The notes beneath the pieces were generated by a model, which did not search any database, had not been told where the DNA came from, and saw nothing but the letters and a program-made list of their open reading frames with translations. This document shows, one piece after another, positions 18,595-28,385 of a DNA stretch of 64,000 nucleotides. The stretch is from Actinomadura graeca (GTDB lineage: Bacteria > Actinomycetota > Actinomycetes > Streptosporangiales > Streptosporangiaceae): assembly GCF_019175365.1 (NCBI RefSeq), contig NZ_CP059572.1:1364001-1428000 (forward strand). The letters are read 5' to 3'. The translations under genes and the position numbers were made by a program. Numbering within the stretch: position 1 is the stretch's first letter; each line of letters opens with the position of its first letter.

Positions 18595-20556
18595 TTGGCC
18601 AGGCGACCCCTGAGACGAACCCGGCGCACGACGACCGTCGCCGTACTGACCGGCGCGGCCCTCGCCGTCGCGGGGGCGACCGCCGCCGCGCGGCCGTCCC
18701 CCGCGATCGTGGTGAGGCACGGCGTCACCCAGCCGGTCTTCTCCTACAAGGACGCGATCCGCGAACGCGTCTACGTCGACTCGGGCGTGGACAGCGACCG
18801 CGACGGCAAGACCGACCGGGTCAACGTGGACATCATCCGGCCCAAGGAGACCGACCAGGGTCTCAAGGTGCCGGTGATCATGGATGAGAGCCCCTACTAC
18901 GACAACGCGGGACGGGGCAACGAGAGCGAGCGCAAGACCTACGACTCCAAGGGCGATCCCCAGAAGTTCCCGTTGTACTACGACAACTACTTCGTGCCGC
19001 GCGGGTACGCGTTCCTCGCCGTGGACATGGTGGGCACCACCCGCTCGGACGGCTGCCCGGTCAGCGGCGGCCCGTCCGACGTGCTGGGCGGCAAGGCCGT
19101 CATCGACTGGCTCAACGGGCGCGCCAAGGCCGTCAAGCCCGACGGCAGCCCGGCCACGGCCACCTGGACGACCGGGCGCACCGGCATGATCGGCAAGTCC
19201 TACGACGGCACGCTCGCCAACGGCGTCGCCGCGACCGGCGTGCAGGGGCTGGAGACGATCGTCCCGATCGCCGCCATCAGCAGCTGGTACGCCTACAGCC
19301 GGATGAACGGCGTGAAGTACAACGACGACGAGCAGCCCTGGCTGTCGGACTACGTCGACACCGACCCGGCCGCCAAGTGCGCCGCCGTCAGGGCCGACCT
19401 CGACAAGGGCGAGGACGACGCCACCGGCAACTACAACGCCTACTGGAAGACCACCGACTACCTCGACGGCACCGTCGGCCGCGCCGAGAACGTCCGCGCG
19501 AGCATCTTCGCCTACCACGGCGTGAACGACCTGAACGTCAAGGACGACCACTTCGCCAAGTGGTGGGCCGCGCTCGCCAAGCGCGGCGTCCCGCGGAAGG
19601 TGTGGCTGTCGCAGACCGGGCACGTCGACCCGTTCGACATCCGGCGCTCCACGTGGGTCGAGGTCCTGCACAAGTGGTTCGACCACGAGCTCCAGAAGAT
19701 CGACAACGACGTGCTGAAGCAGCCGCGCGCGGACATCCAGCTCGGCCCCGACCAGTGGGTGACCCAGTCCGACTGGCCCGCCCAGGAGGCGAAGCCGGTG
19801 ACGCTGCGCCCGAAGGCCGACGGGACCCTCGGCCCCGAGGCCGCCCCGGCGGGCTCCACCGGGAGCTTCACCGACGTGACCGGCGCCGGGAAGGGGACCA
19901 CCGAGGCGGACATGGTCGCCGATCCGAAGACCGGCAAGTCCCACCGCCTCGCCTACGTGACCGGGCCGCTGCCGGAGACCGTCCGGCTGTCCGGCACGCC
20001 CGCCGCCCGGCTGCGGATCATGCTGAACAAGCCCACCTCGAACGTGACGGCGCTGCTGGTCGACTACGGCGACGACACCCGCGTCGACTACCTCGGCACG
20101 GGCTCGGGCATCGAGACGCTCACCACCGAGGACTGCAACGGTGAGAGCACCGCCGCCGACGACGCCTGCTACAAGCAGGCCAGGATCAAGACGGTCTCCT
20201 CGGCGGTGAACGTCGTCGCCCGCGGCTGGCTGGACGCCCAGAACCGCGAGTCGCTGAGCGACCCGTCCCCGCTGAAGCCCGGCAGCTACTACGACGTCCG
20301 CTGGGACACCCTCAGCCAGGAGTACCTGCTGAAGAAGGGCCACCGGCTGGGGCTCGTCCTCGCCGGGACCGACGCCGACTACAACACCGAGAAGCCCACC
20401 GGCGCCAAGGTCACGGTGGACCTGGCCGGCTCCTCCATCGACGTCCCCCTGATCACCGCGGGCGACCCGGCCGGCTTCTTCTCCCCGCGGCCCGCCGCCC
20501 CCTGGCGCGGCCCGGTCCACGTGACCCTGCCCGTCCAGGAGCGCAAGCTGTACTAG
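18595..20556 (+). CDS. Secreted Xaa-Pro dipeptidyl-peptidase-like S15 hydrolase
   Basis: The 653-residue protein has an N-terminal signal (RRTTTVAVLTGAALAVAGA) and an alpha/beta-hydrolase domain of the CocE/S15 type. The nucleophile Ser sits in GKSYDGT (about S202), the Asp in HGVNDLNV (about D312) and the His in TGHVDPFD (about H343). The C-terminal part (about 370-653) is the X-Pro jelly-roll domain, with VRWDTLSQEYLLKKGHRLGL. It should release X-Pro dipeptides or cleave related esters outside the cell. TTG is chosen because GGAGGTG lies six bases upstream; an in-frame ATG nine codons earlier has a weaker site. Confidence 0.85.
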   Translation: MARRPLRRTRRTTTVAVLTGAALAVAGATAAARPSPAIVVRHGVTQPVFSYKDAIRERVYVDSGVDSDRDGKTDRVNVDIIRPKETDQGLKVPVIMDESPYYDNAGRGNESERKTYDSKGDPQKFPLYYDNYFVPRGYAFLAVDMVGTTRSDGCPVSGGPSDVLGGKAVIDWLNGRAKAVKPDGSPATATWTTGRTGMIGKSYDGTLANGVAATGVQGLETIVPIAAISSWYAYSRMNGVKYNDDEQPWLSDYVDTDPAAKCAAVRADLDKGEDDATGNYNAYWKTTDYLDGTVGRAENVRASIFAYHGVNDLNVKDDHFAKWWAALAKRGVPRKVWLSQTGHVDPFDIRRSTWVEVLHKWFDHELQKIDNDVLKQPRADIQLGPDQWVTQSDWPAQEAKPVTLRPKADGTLGPEAAPAGSTGSFTDVTGAGKGTTEADMVADPKTGKSHRLAYVTGPLPETVRLSGTPAARLRIMLNKPTSNVTALLVDYGDDTRVDYLGTGSGIETLTTEDCNGESTAADDACYKQARIKTVSSAVNVVARGWLDAQNRESLSDPSPLKPGSYYDVRWDTLSQEYLLKKGHRLGLVLAGTDADYNTEKPTGAKVTVDLAGSSIDVPLITAGDPAGFFSPRPAAPWRGPVHVTLPVQERKLY

Positions 20557-20579
20557 CGCCCCGAGGACGTCCCGTCACA

Positions 20580-20609
20580 GGCCGCCGCCCCCGCACCGGG
20601 GCGGCGGCC
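20580..20609. terminator. Twelve-bp perfect hairpin between convergent genes
   Basis: GGCCGCCGCCCC and GGGGCGGCGGCC pair perfectly across a six-base loop, between the S15 peptidase stop and the end of the LigD-polymerase-like gene. There is no T tract, as is common in these genomes. Confidence 0.8.
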
Positions 20610-20612
20610 CTC

Positions 20613-21695
20613 TCACTCGCGATCGGTGTCCTTGCTGGGCTGGACCCGCTTGGGCTCGCCGGGCATCTTCGGATAGTTGGGCGGATACGGCATGTCGCCG
20701 AGGCCGTGGTCGCGCTCGTCGCGGTCGGCGAGGTCGAGCAGGCCCTCCAGGGAGAACGCCCGGTCGTCGATGGCGGCGTGCAGGTCGCCGACCTTGGCGA
20801 ACCGGTCGGGCATGGTGGCGATGGTGAAGTCGTGCGGGTCGGCGTCGGCCAGCTCGTCCCAGGTCACCGGCGCCGAGACGGGCGCGTGGGCCGCCGGGCG
20901 GACGCTGTAGGCGGAGGCGATCGTCCGGTCGCGGGCGTTCTGGTTGAAGTCGATGAACACCTGCTCGCCGCGCTCCTCCTTCCACCAGCGGGTCGTGACC
21001 TCGTCGGGGACGCGGCGCTCCACCTCGCGGCCGAACGCGAGGGCGGCGCGGCGGACCTCGGTGAACGTCCAGCGCGGCTCGATCCGGACGTAGATGTGCA
21101 CGCCGCCCTTGCCGGAGGTCTTCACGAAGCCGGTGAGGCCCAGCTCGCCGAGCAGGTCGCGGGCCGGGCCGAGCGCGACGCGGACGGCGTCGGAGAAGTC
21201 GGTGCCCGGCTGCGGGTCGAGGTCGATGCGCAGCTCGTCGGGATGGTCGACGTCGCCGTCCCGGACGGGCCACGGGTGGAAGGTGAGGGTGCCGAGGTTC
21301 GCGGCCCAGGCGATCACGGCGACCTCGGTCGGGCGGACCTCGTCGGCGGACCGGCCGCTCGGGAACTCGATCCGGGACGTGCGCACCCAGTCGGGCGCGC
21401 CCTTGGGGACGCGCTTCTGGTAGAAGGCGTCGGACTTCCCGGCGCCCATGCCCATCTGCCCGCGGGCGTAGTCCTCCCGCGTGGCCATCCTGGCGCCCTC
21501 GAAGACGCCGGCGGGCCAGCGCTCCAGGGTCGTCGGGCGGTCGCGGGTGGCGCGCAGGATGCCCTCGCCGACGGCGATGTAGTACTCCACGAGCTGCCGC
21601 TTGGTGTAGCCGGGCTGAGGAAAGTAGACCTTGTCGGGGTTGGTCACCTTGACGAGCCGATCCCCGACCGGGATCTCGATGTAGGGCGAGGCCAT
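20613..21695 (-). CDS. Stand-alone LigD-type polymerase/primase domain (PolDom)
   Basis: The 360-residue protein matches the polymerase domain of LigD (archaeo-eukaryotic primase family), which fills gaps and adds ribonucleotides at DNA ends. Hallmarks are NPDKVYFPQPGYTK near the start and LRIDLDPQPGTDF with the two catalytic Asp (D-x-D). VKTSGKGGVHIYV is the phosphate-binding motif, and FIDFNQNARDRTIASAYSVR carries the third Asp. It lacks the ligase and nuclease parts of LigD, and LigC lies about 8 kb away. The ATG is preceded by GGTTAACGTGC, a weak site. Confidence 0.9.
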   Translation of the reverse strand: MASPYIEIPVGDRLVKVTNPDKVYFPQPGYTKRQLVEYYIAVGEGILRATRDRPTTLERWPAGVFEGARMATREDYARGQMGMGAGKSDAFYQKRVPKGAPDWVRTSRIEFPSGRSADEVRPTEVAVIAWAANLGTLTFHPWPVRDGDVDHPDELRIDLDPQPGTDFSDAVRVALGPARDLLGELGLTGFVKTSGKGGVHIYVRIEPRWTFTEVRRAALAFGREVERRVPDEVTTRWWKEERGEQVFIDFNQNARDRTIASAYSVRPAAHAPVSAPVTWDELADADPHDFTIATMPDRFAKVGDLHAAIDDRAFSLEGLLDLADRDERDHGLGDMPYPPNYPKMPGEPKRVQPSKDTDRE

Positions 21696-21748
21696 AACTG
21701 CACGTTAACCCACGGGCATGACAGCGCCGGGCGGGTACCGTCGGTGAC

Positions 21749-22150
21749 ATGGACAAGATCCGCAAGAGCGAGGACGAGTGGCGGGCGCGGCTGAGCCCCG
21801 AGGAGTTCCACGTGCTGCGCGAGGGGGGCACCGAGCGGCCCTTCACCGGTGAGTACACCGACACCGAGACCGTCGGCGTGTACCGGTGCCGCGCCTGCGG
21901 GACCGAGCTGTTCCGGTCGGACACCAAGTTCGAGAGCCACTGCGGCTGGCCGTCGTTCTTCGCGCCGTCCGAGTCCGACGCGGTCGTGCTCATCGAGGAC
22001 CGCTCGCTCGGCATGGTCCGCACCGAGGTGCGGTGCGCCACGTGCGACTCCCACCTCGGGCACGTCTTCCACGGCGAGGGCTACGACACCCCGACCGACG
22101 ACCGCTATTGCATCAACAGCATCAGCCTCACCCTGGAACCCGCCGGATAG
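21749..22150 (+). CDS. msrB: Peptide-methionine (R)-S-oxide reductase MsrB
   Basis: MsrB reduces the R epimer of methionine sulfoxide in oxidised proteins with thioredoxin. The 133-residue protein is full length. Zinc ligands are in CRAC (C47, C50) and CATC (C96, C99), the substrate region is [10 protein letters not shown], and the catalytic Cys is in RYCINS (C121). C65 in SHCGW is a possible resolving Cys. It is divergent from the PolDom gene, with about 50 bases between them. No msrA is adjacent. Confidence 0.95.
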   Translation: MDKIRKSEDEWRARLSPEEFHVLREGGTERPFTGEYTDTETVGVYRCRACGTELFRSDTKFESHCGWPSFFAPSESDAVVLIEDRSLGMVRTEVRCATCDSHLGHVFHGEGYDTPTDDRYCINSISLTLEPAG

Positions 22151-22238
22151 CCCCGGGCGGCCCGCCCGCCTCCCCGAGGGGAACCGCGCCATGCCTTCGC
22201 CCGTCCTAGTGGGCGGGCGGCACGGCGCAGGGGGTTCG

Positions 22239-22784
22239 ATGAGCGAATTAAGTCCCTACGAGATCGCGTTCCTGAGCGGCGGGCCGACGCGGGTCGCCCA
22301 GACCGCTCTCCTCGCCCTGTACGAGTCGGACCGGATCCGCGTGTCGCGGGGCACGCACCGGGTGGAGGTCCTCCCTCGGGAGCCGGAGGACCTCCACCCG
22401 GTCCAGGCGGCGGTGATCGACCAGGTGCCCGGCACCGGGAGGCTGCTCGGCGCCGTCCTGGAAGCGGTGGCCGCCGCACCCGAGGTGCGGGCCGTGGCGG
22501 ACGCCCTGGTCTCCGGCGGCCTGCTGCGCGCGGGTCTCCGCGGAGCGCTCCGCCCGACCGGGGAGGGCAAGGCGCTGCGGCGCGGATTCGAGACGTCCCC
22601 GGGTGAGGGCGACGTCCTCCGGCTCGCCGCGCTCGGCCCGGAGGGCGTCCAGGACGCCAAGATGCGCGAGATCCTGTCGACGGACGATCCGAAGCCGGTC
22701 AAGATGCCCAAGAAGCCGAAGGGCGGCCACCGCGACCTCGACTCCAGCGGCCTGTCCGACACCCAGTACTCGGCCGGCCTCTAG
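22239..22784 (+). CDS. TIGR04222-like protein
   Basis: The 181-residue protein starts LSPYEIAFLSGGPTRVAQTA and continues LYESDRIRVSRGTHRVEV, the conserved head of TIGR04222 proteins. Most members continue into membrane helices, but this one has none: after a repeated helix region (about 70-120) it ends in a Lys/Pro-rich tail. The function is unknown. The ATG is preceded by AGGGGG. It runs 88 bases after msrB in the same direction and shares a CTAG palindrome as stop with the opposing gene. Confidence 0.75.
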   Translation: MSELSPYEIAFLSGGPTRVAQTALLALYESDRIRVSRGTHRVEVLPREPEDLHPVQAAVIDQVPGTGRLLGAVLEAVAAAPEVRAVADALVSGGLLRAGLRGALRPTGEGKALRRGFETSPGEGDVLRLAALGPEGVQDAKMREILSTDDPKPVKMPKKPKGGHRDLDSSGLSDTQYSAGL

Positions 22785-23404
22785 CGGGTCTCGGCGACCT
22801 CGCAGTCGTCCTTGTCGCTCTGCTTGTTCGCCAGGACGACGCTGCCGTTGTCGCTGCTCTTCCCGTGGACGAACACGCGCGGCTCGTCGTCGCCGCCGTC
22901 CTTGAGGAACTGGGTCGTCCACTCGCACAGCGAGAGGGCGGCCTTGGAGTTCTCGTCGTCCTCCCCGAGGTCGGTGTAGACCCGGATGAAGGTCCCGCTG
23001 CGCCGCACCTCCGTGACGTGCCCGACGACCTTCCTGCCCGGGTCCCTGGTCTCGAAGTAGGGCACCGCCTCGGGCACCTCGTCCGGGTCCGCGAACGCCT
23101 CGGTCTCCGCGCTCGCGACGGTCGAGGGACGCGCGGTGTGCGCGGCGACCTCCGCGCGCGGATCGCCGCCGGAGCCGCCGCCCGGCAGCGCCATCACGGC
23201 CACGGCCGCGATCAGCGCGACGGCCGCGGTGCCCGCGACGGCCACGGCGGCGCGACGCCGCGGCCCGCCCACCAGCCGGTCCCAGCGGACCGACAGATCG
23301 GACGGCGGCCTGGCGTGACGGCCGCGGGACTGGGGGGCGGGGGGCCGCCCGCGCGAGGGCCGCTTCTCGGACTGCTCGTCGGAAGACTCGGTCACGGGCC
23401 GCAC
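22781..23404 (-). CDS. Single-pass membrane protein with extracytoplasmic domain
   Basis: The 207-residue protein has a charged, Arg/Pro-rich cytoplasmic head (1-50), one Ala/Val-rich membrane helix (about 52-73) and a small outer domain with a predicted beta pattern (RKVVGHVTEVRRSGTFIRV). Two cysteines there (CEWTTQF and DDCEVAE) could form a disulfide. No family is recognised. The start is uncertain between this GTG and another GTG three codons in (MTESSDEQ). The last four bases are shared with the TIGR04222 gene end. It lies downstream of hemQ on the same strand. Confidence 0.7.
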   Translation of the reverse strand: MRPVTESSDEQSEKRPSRGRPPAPQSRGRHARPPSDLSVRWDRLVGGPRRRAAVAVAGTAAVALIAAVAVMALPGGGSGGDPRAEVAAHTARPSTVASAETEAFADPDEVPEAVPYFETRDPGRKVVGHVTEVRRSGTFIRVYTDLGEDDENSKAALSLCEWTTQFLKDGGDDEPRVFVHGKSSDNGSVVLANKQSDKDDCEVAETR

Positions 23405-23426
23405 TTTACCCAGACTTTGCCGCCGT

Positions 23427-24131
23427 CTAGGGCAGGTTGGCGACGAGTTCCGTGACGGGCTTGCGCCGTCCCGTGTAGAACGGCACTTCCTCGCGGGTGT
23501 GCAGCCGTGCGCGCGCGCCCCGGAGATGGCGCATGAGATCGACGATGCGGTGCAGCTCGTCCGCCTCGAAGGCCAGCATCCACTCGTAGTCTCCGAGCGC
23601 GAACGACGAGACGGTGTTGGCGCGCACGTCCGGATAGCCGCGCGCCATCTTGCCGTGCTCGGCGAGCATCGCGCGGCGCTCCTCGTCCGGCAGCAGGTAC
23701 CACTCGTAGGACCGGACGAACGGGTAGACGCACACGAAGGCGCGCGGCTCCTCCTCCGCCAGGAACGCGGGGATGTGGCTCTTGTTGAACTCCGCCGGGC
23801 GGTGCAGCGCCATCTGCGACCACACCGGCTCGCTCGCGCGGCCCACCGCCGTCCGGCGGAAGCGGGTGTAGACCTCCTGGAGGTCCTCCGCGGACGGGGC
23901 GTGCCACCAGAACATGTAGTCGGCGTCCGCGCGCAGCCCGGCGACGTCGTAGGCGCCGCGGGTGGTGACGTCCTTCTCGGCCGCCTGGTCGAGCAGGTCC
24001 CGGACCTCCGGGGCGTGCTGCTCGCCGACCGTCCCCGGGTCCTTGACCTTGAACACCGACCACATGGTGTAGCGGATGGTGTTATTGAGTTCGCGCGCCT
24101 TCGGCCTGCCCGCCGGCTCCGTCACTGACAT
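23427..24131 (-). CDS. hemQ: Coproheme decarboxylase HemQ (ChdC)
   Basis: HemQ converts coproheme to haem b, the last step of the coproporphyrin-dependent pathway of Gram-positive bacteria. The 234 residues match actinobacterial chlorite-dismutase-family proteins. The catalytic Tyr is probably in [11 protein letters not shown] or [12 protein letters not shown], and the proximal His in [24 protein letters not shown] and [12 protein letters not shown] are family-typical. The arginine of true chlorite dismutases is not evident. The gene start overlaps the end of hemY by 50 bases, so the two are translationally linked. GGAGCAGAGG precedes the ATG. Confidence 0.93.
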   Translation of the reverse strand: MSVTEPAGRPKARELNNTIRYTMWSVFKVKDPGTVGEQHAPEVRDLLDQAAEKDVTTRGAYDVAGLRADADYMFWWHAPSAEDLQEVYTRFRRTAVGRASEPVWSQMALHRPAEFNKSHIPAFLAEEEPRAFVCVYPFVRSYEWYLLPDEERRAMLAEHGKMARGYPDVRANTVSSFALGDYEWMLAFEADELHRIVDLMRHLRGARARLHTREEVPFYTGRRKPVTELVANLP

Positions 24132-25581
24132 CCTCTGCTCCTTCCCGGCCGCGCGGACGCCCTGGCCCGCGCAGATAGTCCAGTACCTGGTTCGCCGCGG
24201 CGCGCGCGGACGCGACGCACGCGGGGATCCCCAGCCCGTCGTACGCGGCGCCCGCCACCGCCAGGCCCGGCTCCGCCGCGACGGCGGCGCGGATCCGCGC
24301 CACCCGGCCCGCGTGGCCCACGTTGTACTGCGGGAGCCCCCCGCCCCAGCGGGTCACCCGCGTCCCGGCGGGCGGCCCGGCGACGCCGCAGGTCGCGGCC
24401 AGCTCCGCCCTCGCCGCCGCCGTCAGCTCCTCGTCCGGCCTCTGCAGGACGCGCTCCTCGCCGAACCTGCCGATCGAGCAGCGCACCGCGACGAGCCCGG
24501 GGTCGCGGTCGCGCAGGTGCGGCCACTTCACCGAGCTGAACGTGACGGCCTTGACGCCGTGCGCGGCCTCCTTGGCCGGGACGAGGTAGCCGCTGCCCTT
24601 CGGCAGCCGGGGGAACGCGCCGGCGGGGTACACCAGCGTGATGATCGCCATGCTCGCGTACTCGATCCCGGCCAGCTCGCGGGCGGCGGCGGGCACGTCG
24701 TCCTTCAGCAGCCGGGACGCGGGCGCCGCCGGGACGGCGACCAGCACGGCGTCGGCGTCGAGGTGCTCCGGCTCGCGGGCGGGACCGAGCGTGAGGCGCC
24801 ATCCCCCGGGCCTGCGGCGCAGGGCGCGGACCGTCGTGCCCGTCCTGACCGTCCCGCCCGCGGCGGCGATGTCGGCCGCGACCAGGTGCGGGAGGGTGCC
24901 GAGGCCGCCCGGGAGGGTCGCGAACACCGGGCCGGGATCGCGGGGCGCGGCGTCCCTGACGTCCTGGGCGGCGGAGATCAGCGACCGGCGGGAGCGCGCG
25001 GCGGCGGCGACGGCGGGCAGCGTCGACTCGAACGACAGCAGCTCCGCACGCCCGGCGTACACCCCGCCCAGCAGCGGCTCGACCAGCCGGTCGACGACCT
25101 CTCGGCCGACGCGGGCGCCGATGTGGCCCGCCACCGACACGTCCGCGCCGCGCGGCGTGCGGGGCAGCACGAGGTCCAGTGGCACCCGGGCCAGCCCCGC
25201 CGGGGACAGCACCCCGGAGGCGGCCAGCGCGCGCAGGTCGGACGGCACGCCCATGACCTGGCCGGACGGCATCGGCCTGAGCGCCCCGCGGCTCAGGATC
25301 GCCGAGGACGTGGTGCCGGGGTTCACCAGGTCGCCGGAGCGGCCGAGGTCGCGCACCAGGTCCAGGCCCTCGGGACGGCGGGCCAGCATCGCCTCGGCGC
25401 CCTCGTCCACGGCGAGCCCGGCGATCTCGCTCACCCGCAGCTTGCCGCCGACGTCCGGCGAGCCCTCCAGGACGGTCACCCGCACGCCGCTCCGGGCCAG
25501 GATCCGCGCGGCGGCGAGGCCCGCGATGCCACCCCCGACGACGGCGACATGGGACGCGCCCGCGTCCTCAAGCATCGTCAT
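24082..25581 (-). CDS. hemY: Coproporphyrinogen III oxidase, HemY/CgoX type
   Basis: This FAD enzyme oxidises coproporphyrinogen III (or protoporphyrinogen IX) in the step before iron insertion. The 499 residues include the dinucleotide-binding [18 protein letters not shown] at the start, the following [20 protein letters not shown] in the substrate domain and the C-terminal [17 protein letters not shown] that contacts [11 protein letters not shown] is chosen because GGGAGG lies eight bases upstream; the frame is open about 100 codons further on without coding character. It is coupled to hemQ, which in Gram-positive bacteria points to coproporphyrinogen as substrate. Confidence 0.92.
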   Translation of the reverse strand: MTMLEDAGASHVAVVGGGIAGLAAARILARSGVRVTVLEGSPDVGGKLRVSEIAGLAVDEGAEAMLARRPEGLDLVRDLGRSGDLVNPGTTSSAILSRGALRPMPSGQVMGVPSDLRALAASGVLSPAGLARVPLDLVLPRTPRGADVSVAGHIGARVGREVVDRLVEPLLGGVYAGRAELLSFESTLPAVAAAARSRRSLISAAQDVRDAAPRDPGPVFATLPGGLGTLPHLVAADIAAAGGTVRTGTTVRALRRRPGGWRLTLGPAREPEHLDADAVLVAVPAAPASRLLKDDVPAAARELAGIEYASMAIITLVYPAGAFPRLPKGSGYLVPAKEAAHGVKAVTFSSVKWPHLRDRDPGLVAVRCSIGRFGEERVLQRPDEELTAAARAELAATCGVAGPPAGTRVTRWGGGLPQYNVGHAGRVARIRAAVAAEPGLAVAGAAYDGLGIPACVASARAAANQVLDYLRGPGRPRGREGAEDVSDGAGGQAEGARTQ

Positions 25582-25708
25582 GACCCAAGCCTCCCAGACG
25601 GCGCCGCGGGCCGCGCACCGGGTGCCGTGACCGGTGCGTGCCCTCACCGTGGCCTGATCGCGACCGGCCCCGCGGAACGGTGACCTGGGACACCTCCGTC
25701 CAAAACGC

Positions 25709-26755
25709 ATGCGGAACGTCGGAAGCATCAGGCATGTGGCATGCGCGCTGGTCCTCCTCCTGCTCGCCGGGGCGCTGGCGGCGTGCTCCGGCGGCTCGTC
25801 GGGCGGGTCGTCGACCAGCGACTCCGCGGGGGGCGGCGGCGACGCCGCGGTCTCCCGCAACGGGGCGGCGCCCGAGGCCACCTCCTACCGCTCCCCCAAG
25901 GACGGCGGCGGGCGGACGGACGCGAAGGTCCCGCTTCCCCCCGCCCGCTCCGTCGTGTACACGGCCACGCTGCGGGTCCGCGCGGACGACGTCGACGCCT
26001 CCGCGGCCAAGGCCAAGCAGCAGGTGACGGCCGAGGGCGGCTACGTCGAGCAGGAGACGGGCACGAGCACCCCGCCGTCCTCGACGCTGCGGCTGAAGAT
26101 CCCCGCCGACCGGTACGCCGGGCTGCTCGCCCGCCTGTCGTCCGAGCTCGGGACGAAGCGGTCGCTGAGCCAGCAGGCGGAGGACGTCACCGGCGAGGTC
26201 GCCGACGTCGACAGCAGGGTGCGGTCGGCGCAGGCCGCGCTGGCCTCGTTCCGCAAGCTGCTCGACAAGGCCCGGACCGTCGGCGAGGTCATCAACGTCG
26301 AGCAGGAGATCGCGACCCGGGAGGCGGACCTGGAGGCGCTCCAGGCGCGCCAGAAGTCGCTGCGGGAGAGCACCCGGTACGCGACCCTCACCGTCGAGCT
26401 GGAGGCGCGGACCCCCGCCGCCGAGGACGACGAGGAGAACGGCCGCGGGTTCGCGGGCGGCCTCAGGGACGGATGGGACGCCTTCACCGCGTTCGCCGGC
26501 GGCGTCGCGACCGTCCTCGGGTGGCTGCTGCCGTTCCTGGTCGCGGCCGCGGTGATCGGCCTGCCCGCGGTGGCCGTCCGGCGGCGGCTGCGCGGCCGGC
26601 GTCCCGCCCCCGCCCCGGGCTCCGCCCCGCCCGGAGGCGAGGAGCGGCAGGAGGGCCAGGAGCGGGAGATGGCCGCGGTGGGCCCGGCGGGTCCGGCGGC
26701 GCCGTCCGCGCCCTCCCCGGAGGACCTGCCGCCGCACGGGCCGCCGCCCCGCTGA
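25709..26755 (+). CDS. DUF4349 lipoprotein
   Basis: The 348-residue protein carries a lipoprotein signal with lipobox LAAC (about C25) and a Gly/Ser linker. The DUF4349 domain (about 80-245) includes YVEQETG, LRLKIPADRY, QQAEDVTGEVADVDSRVRSA and a long coiled-coil (about 165-225, EVINVEQEIATREADLEALQ). A C-terminal membrane helix (about 268-290) and a Pro-rich tail follow. Both ends would be membrane-attached. The function of the family is unknown. It sits between hemY and hemE on the opposite strand, splitting the haem genes. Confidence 0.88.
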   Translation: MRNVGSIRHVACALVLLLLAGALAACSGGSSGGSSTSDSAGGGGDAAVSRNGAAPEATSYRSPKDGGGRTDAKVPLPPARSVVYTATLRVRADDVDASAAKAKQQVTAEGGYVEQETGTSTPPSSTLRLKIPADRYAGLLARLSSELGTKRSLSQQAEDVTGEVADVDSRVRSAQAALASFRKLLDKARTVGEVINVEQEIATREADLEALQARQKSLRESTRYATLTVELEARTPAAEDDEENGRGFAGGLRDGWDAFTAFAGGVATVLGWLLPFLVAAAVIGLPAVAVRRRLRGRRPAPAPGSAPPGGEERQEGQEREMAAVGPAGPAAPSAPSPEDLPPHGPPPR

Positions 26756-26786
26756 CCTCGGCGCCCGCCGCCGTCCGCCCCGCCGG

Positions 26787-27878
26787 CTACTGCTCTCCGG
26801 CGCCCGCCTCCTGGACGAGGTCCGCGAGGCGGGCGAGCATGTCCGGGTCCGTGGACGGCAGCACGCCGTGGCCCAGGTTGAAGATGTGCCCCTCGGCGGT
26901 GCGGCCGCGGTCCAGGACGTCCCGGGCCCGGCGCTCCACCGTCTCCCACGGCGCGAACAGGACCGCCGGGTCGAGGTTGCCCTGGAGGGCCTTGCCCGGC
27001 TCGACACGCCGGACGGCCTCGTCCAGCGGCACCCGCCAGTCCACGCCGACCACGTCCGCGCCCGCCTCGCCCATCAGCCCGAGCAGCTCGCCCGTGCCGA
27101 CGCCGAAGTGGATGCGCGGCACGCCGAGCGGCTCGATCTCGTCGAAGATCCTGGACGTGTGCGGCAGCACGGACTCGCGATAGTCCTGCGGGGACACCGC
27201 GCCGACCCACGAGTCGAACACCTGCACGGCGCTCGCCCCCGCCGCGACCTGCACCTTCAGGAACGCGATCGTGAGGTCGGCGAGCCGGTCCATCAGCGCG
27301 GCCCACAGCCGCGGCTCGCCGTACATCATCGCCTTGGTGCGGTCGTGGTTCTTGGACGGGCCGCCCTCGATCAGGTACGAGGCGAGCGTGAACGGCCCGC
27401 CCGCGAAGCCGATCAGCGGCGTGGACCCCAGCTCGCCCACCAGGCCCCGCACGGCCTCGGTGACGTAGGGGACGTCGCCCGGCTCGAGCGGCCGCAGCGT
27501 CCCGAGGCCCGCCGCGTCCCGGATCGGGTCGGCGATCACCGGGCCGACGCCCGGCTTGATGTCCAGGTCCACGCCGATCGCCTTGAGCGGCACCATGATG
27601 TCGCTGAAGAAGATCGCCGCGTCCACGGCGTACCGGCGCACCGGCTGCAGGGTGATCTCCACGATCATGTCCGGCCGGGCGCACGACTCCAGCATCGGGA
27701 CGCCCTCGCGCAGCCGCAGGTACTCCGGCAGCGACCGCCCCGCCTGGCGCATGAACCACACCGGCGTGTGCGGGACCGGTCTGCGGCGGCACGCCAGCAG
27801 GAACGGGCTCCGGTCGAGGCCGGGGCCGCCGTGCGCGTGCGGGGAGGGGTCGTCGGGACCAGCAACGTCGAGTGCCAC
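26787..27878 (-). CDS. hemE: Uroporphyrinogen decarboxylase HemE
   Basis: HemE removes four carboxyls from uroporphyrinogen III to give coproporphyrinogen III. The 363 residues fit the family. [15 protein letters not shown] is the first signature with the catalytic Arg, [13 protein letters not shown] the second, [16 protein letters not shown] forms part of the barrel, and [13 protein letters not shown] is the C-terminal signature. GTG (MALDVAGP) is taken as the start because the upstream extension is not family-like. It directs carbon into the hemY/hemQ pair on the same strand. Confidence 0.95.
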   Translation of the reverse strand: MALDVAGPDDPSPHAHGGPGLDRSPFLLACRRRPVPHTPVWFMRQAGRSLPEYLRLREGVPMLESCARPDMIVEITLQPVRRYAVDAAIFFSDIMVPLKAIGVDLDIKPGVGPVIADPIRDAAGLGTLRPLEPGDVPYVTEAVRGLVGELGSTPLIGFAGGPFTLASYLIEGGPSKNHDRTKAMMYGEPRLWAALMDRLADLTIAFLKVQVAAGASAVQVFDSWVGAVSPQDYRESVLPHTSRIFDEIEPLGVPRIHFGVGTGELLGLMGEAGADVVGVDWRVPLDEAVRRVEPGKALQGNLDPAVLFAPWETVERRARDVLDRGRTAEGHIFNLGHGVLPSTDPDMLARLADLVQEAGAGEQ

Positions 27879-28045
27879 GGTGCGATGGTCCCACGGATCC
27901 CCTGCCCGGACGCACCGGACCGCGCACCAGAGGCGCCGGAACACGGCGCGGGCGAACGAAGTTCCGGACACGCCGAGCGAAGTCCCGCATTCTGTCACCG
28001 GCTCATGCGAACGTGATGCGTGTCATAGCCGAGGGAGGTTCCCCC

Positions 28046-28252
28046 TTGTACTGCTCCACCTGCGGTGATGAACGTATGTTCGAGCAGCCGCCCTGCCCCG
28101 ACGGGCACGGCGGGGAGTGTCCGGAGCGGGCCTGCGTCGAGTGCGGGACGGCCGTCCTGGTCGGCCTGCTCCCCGCGGCGCCCGGCCCGGCTCCGGCCGA
28201 GGGGCACGACACCTCCCCGTCCCGCACCGGCTCCGTGCGGGCCGTCGCCTGA
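28046..28252 (+). CDS. Small zinc-ribbon-like protein
   Basis: A 68-residue protein with CSTCGDERMFEQPPCPDGHG at the start and then CPERACVECGTAV, two Cys pairs plus a His suitable for a structural zinc. Small proteins of this pattern occur in other actinomycetes, often near hemE and DUF3000; no activity is known. TTG is chosen because GGGAGG sits seven bases upstream. An ATG 10 codons earlier (MRVIAEGG) is the alternative. The C-terminal half is disordered-looking. Confidence 0.7.
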   Translation: MYCSTCGDERMFEQPPCPDGHGGECPERACVECGTAVLVGLLPAAPGPAPAEGHDTSPSRTGSVRAVA

Positions 28253-28385
28253 ACCGCCCGGCCCCCGAAACGAAACCACCTGTGCTGTGCCTGTCTCTCC
28301 CCCACGTCCGCCCGTCGCCCGCGGCGGCCCGCCGTCCCGTCACCACCGATCCGAGCCCCACCCCCGCCCCCAGGCCGGTCCGACC

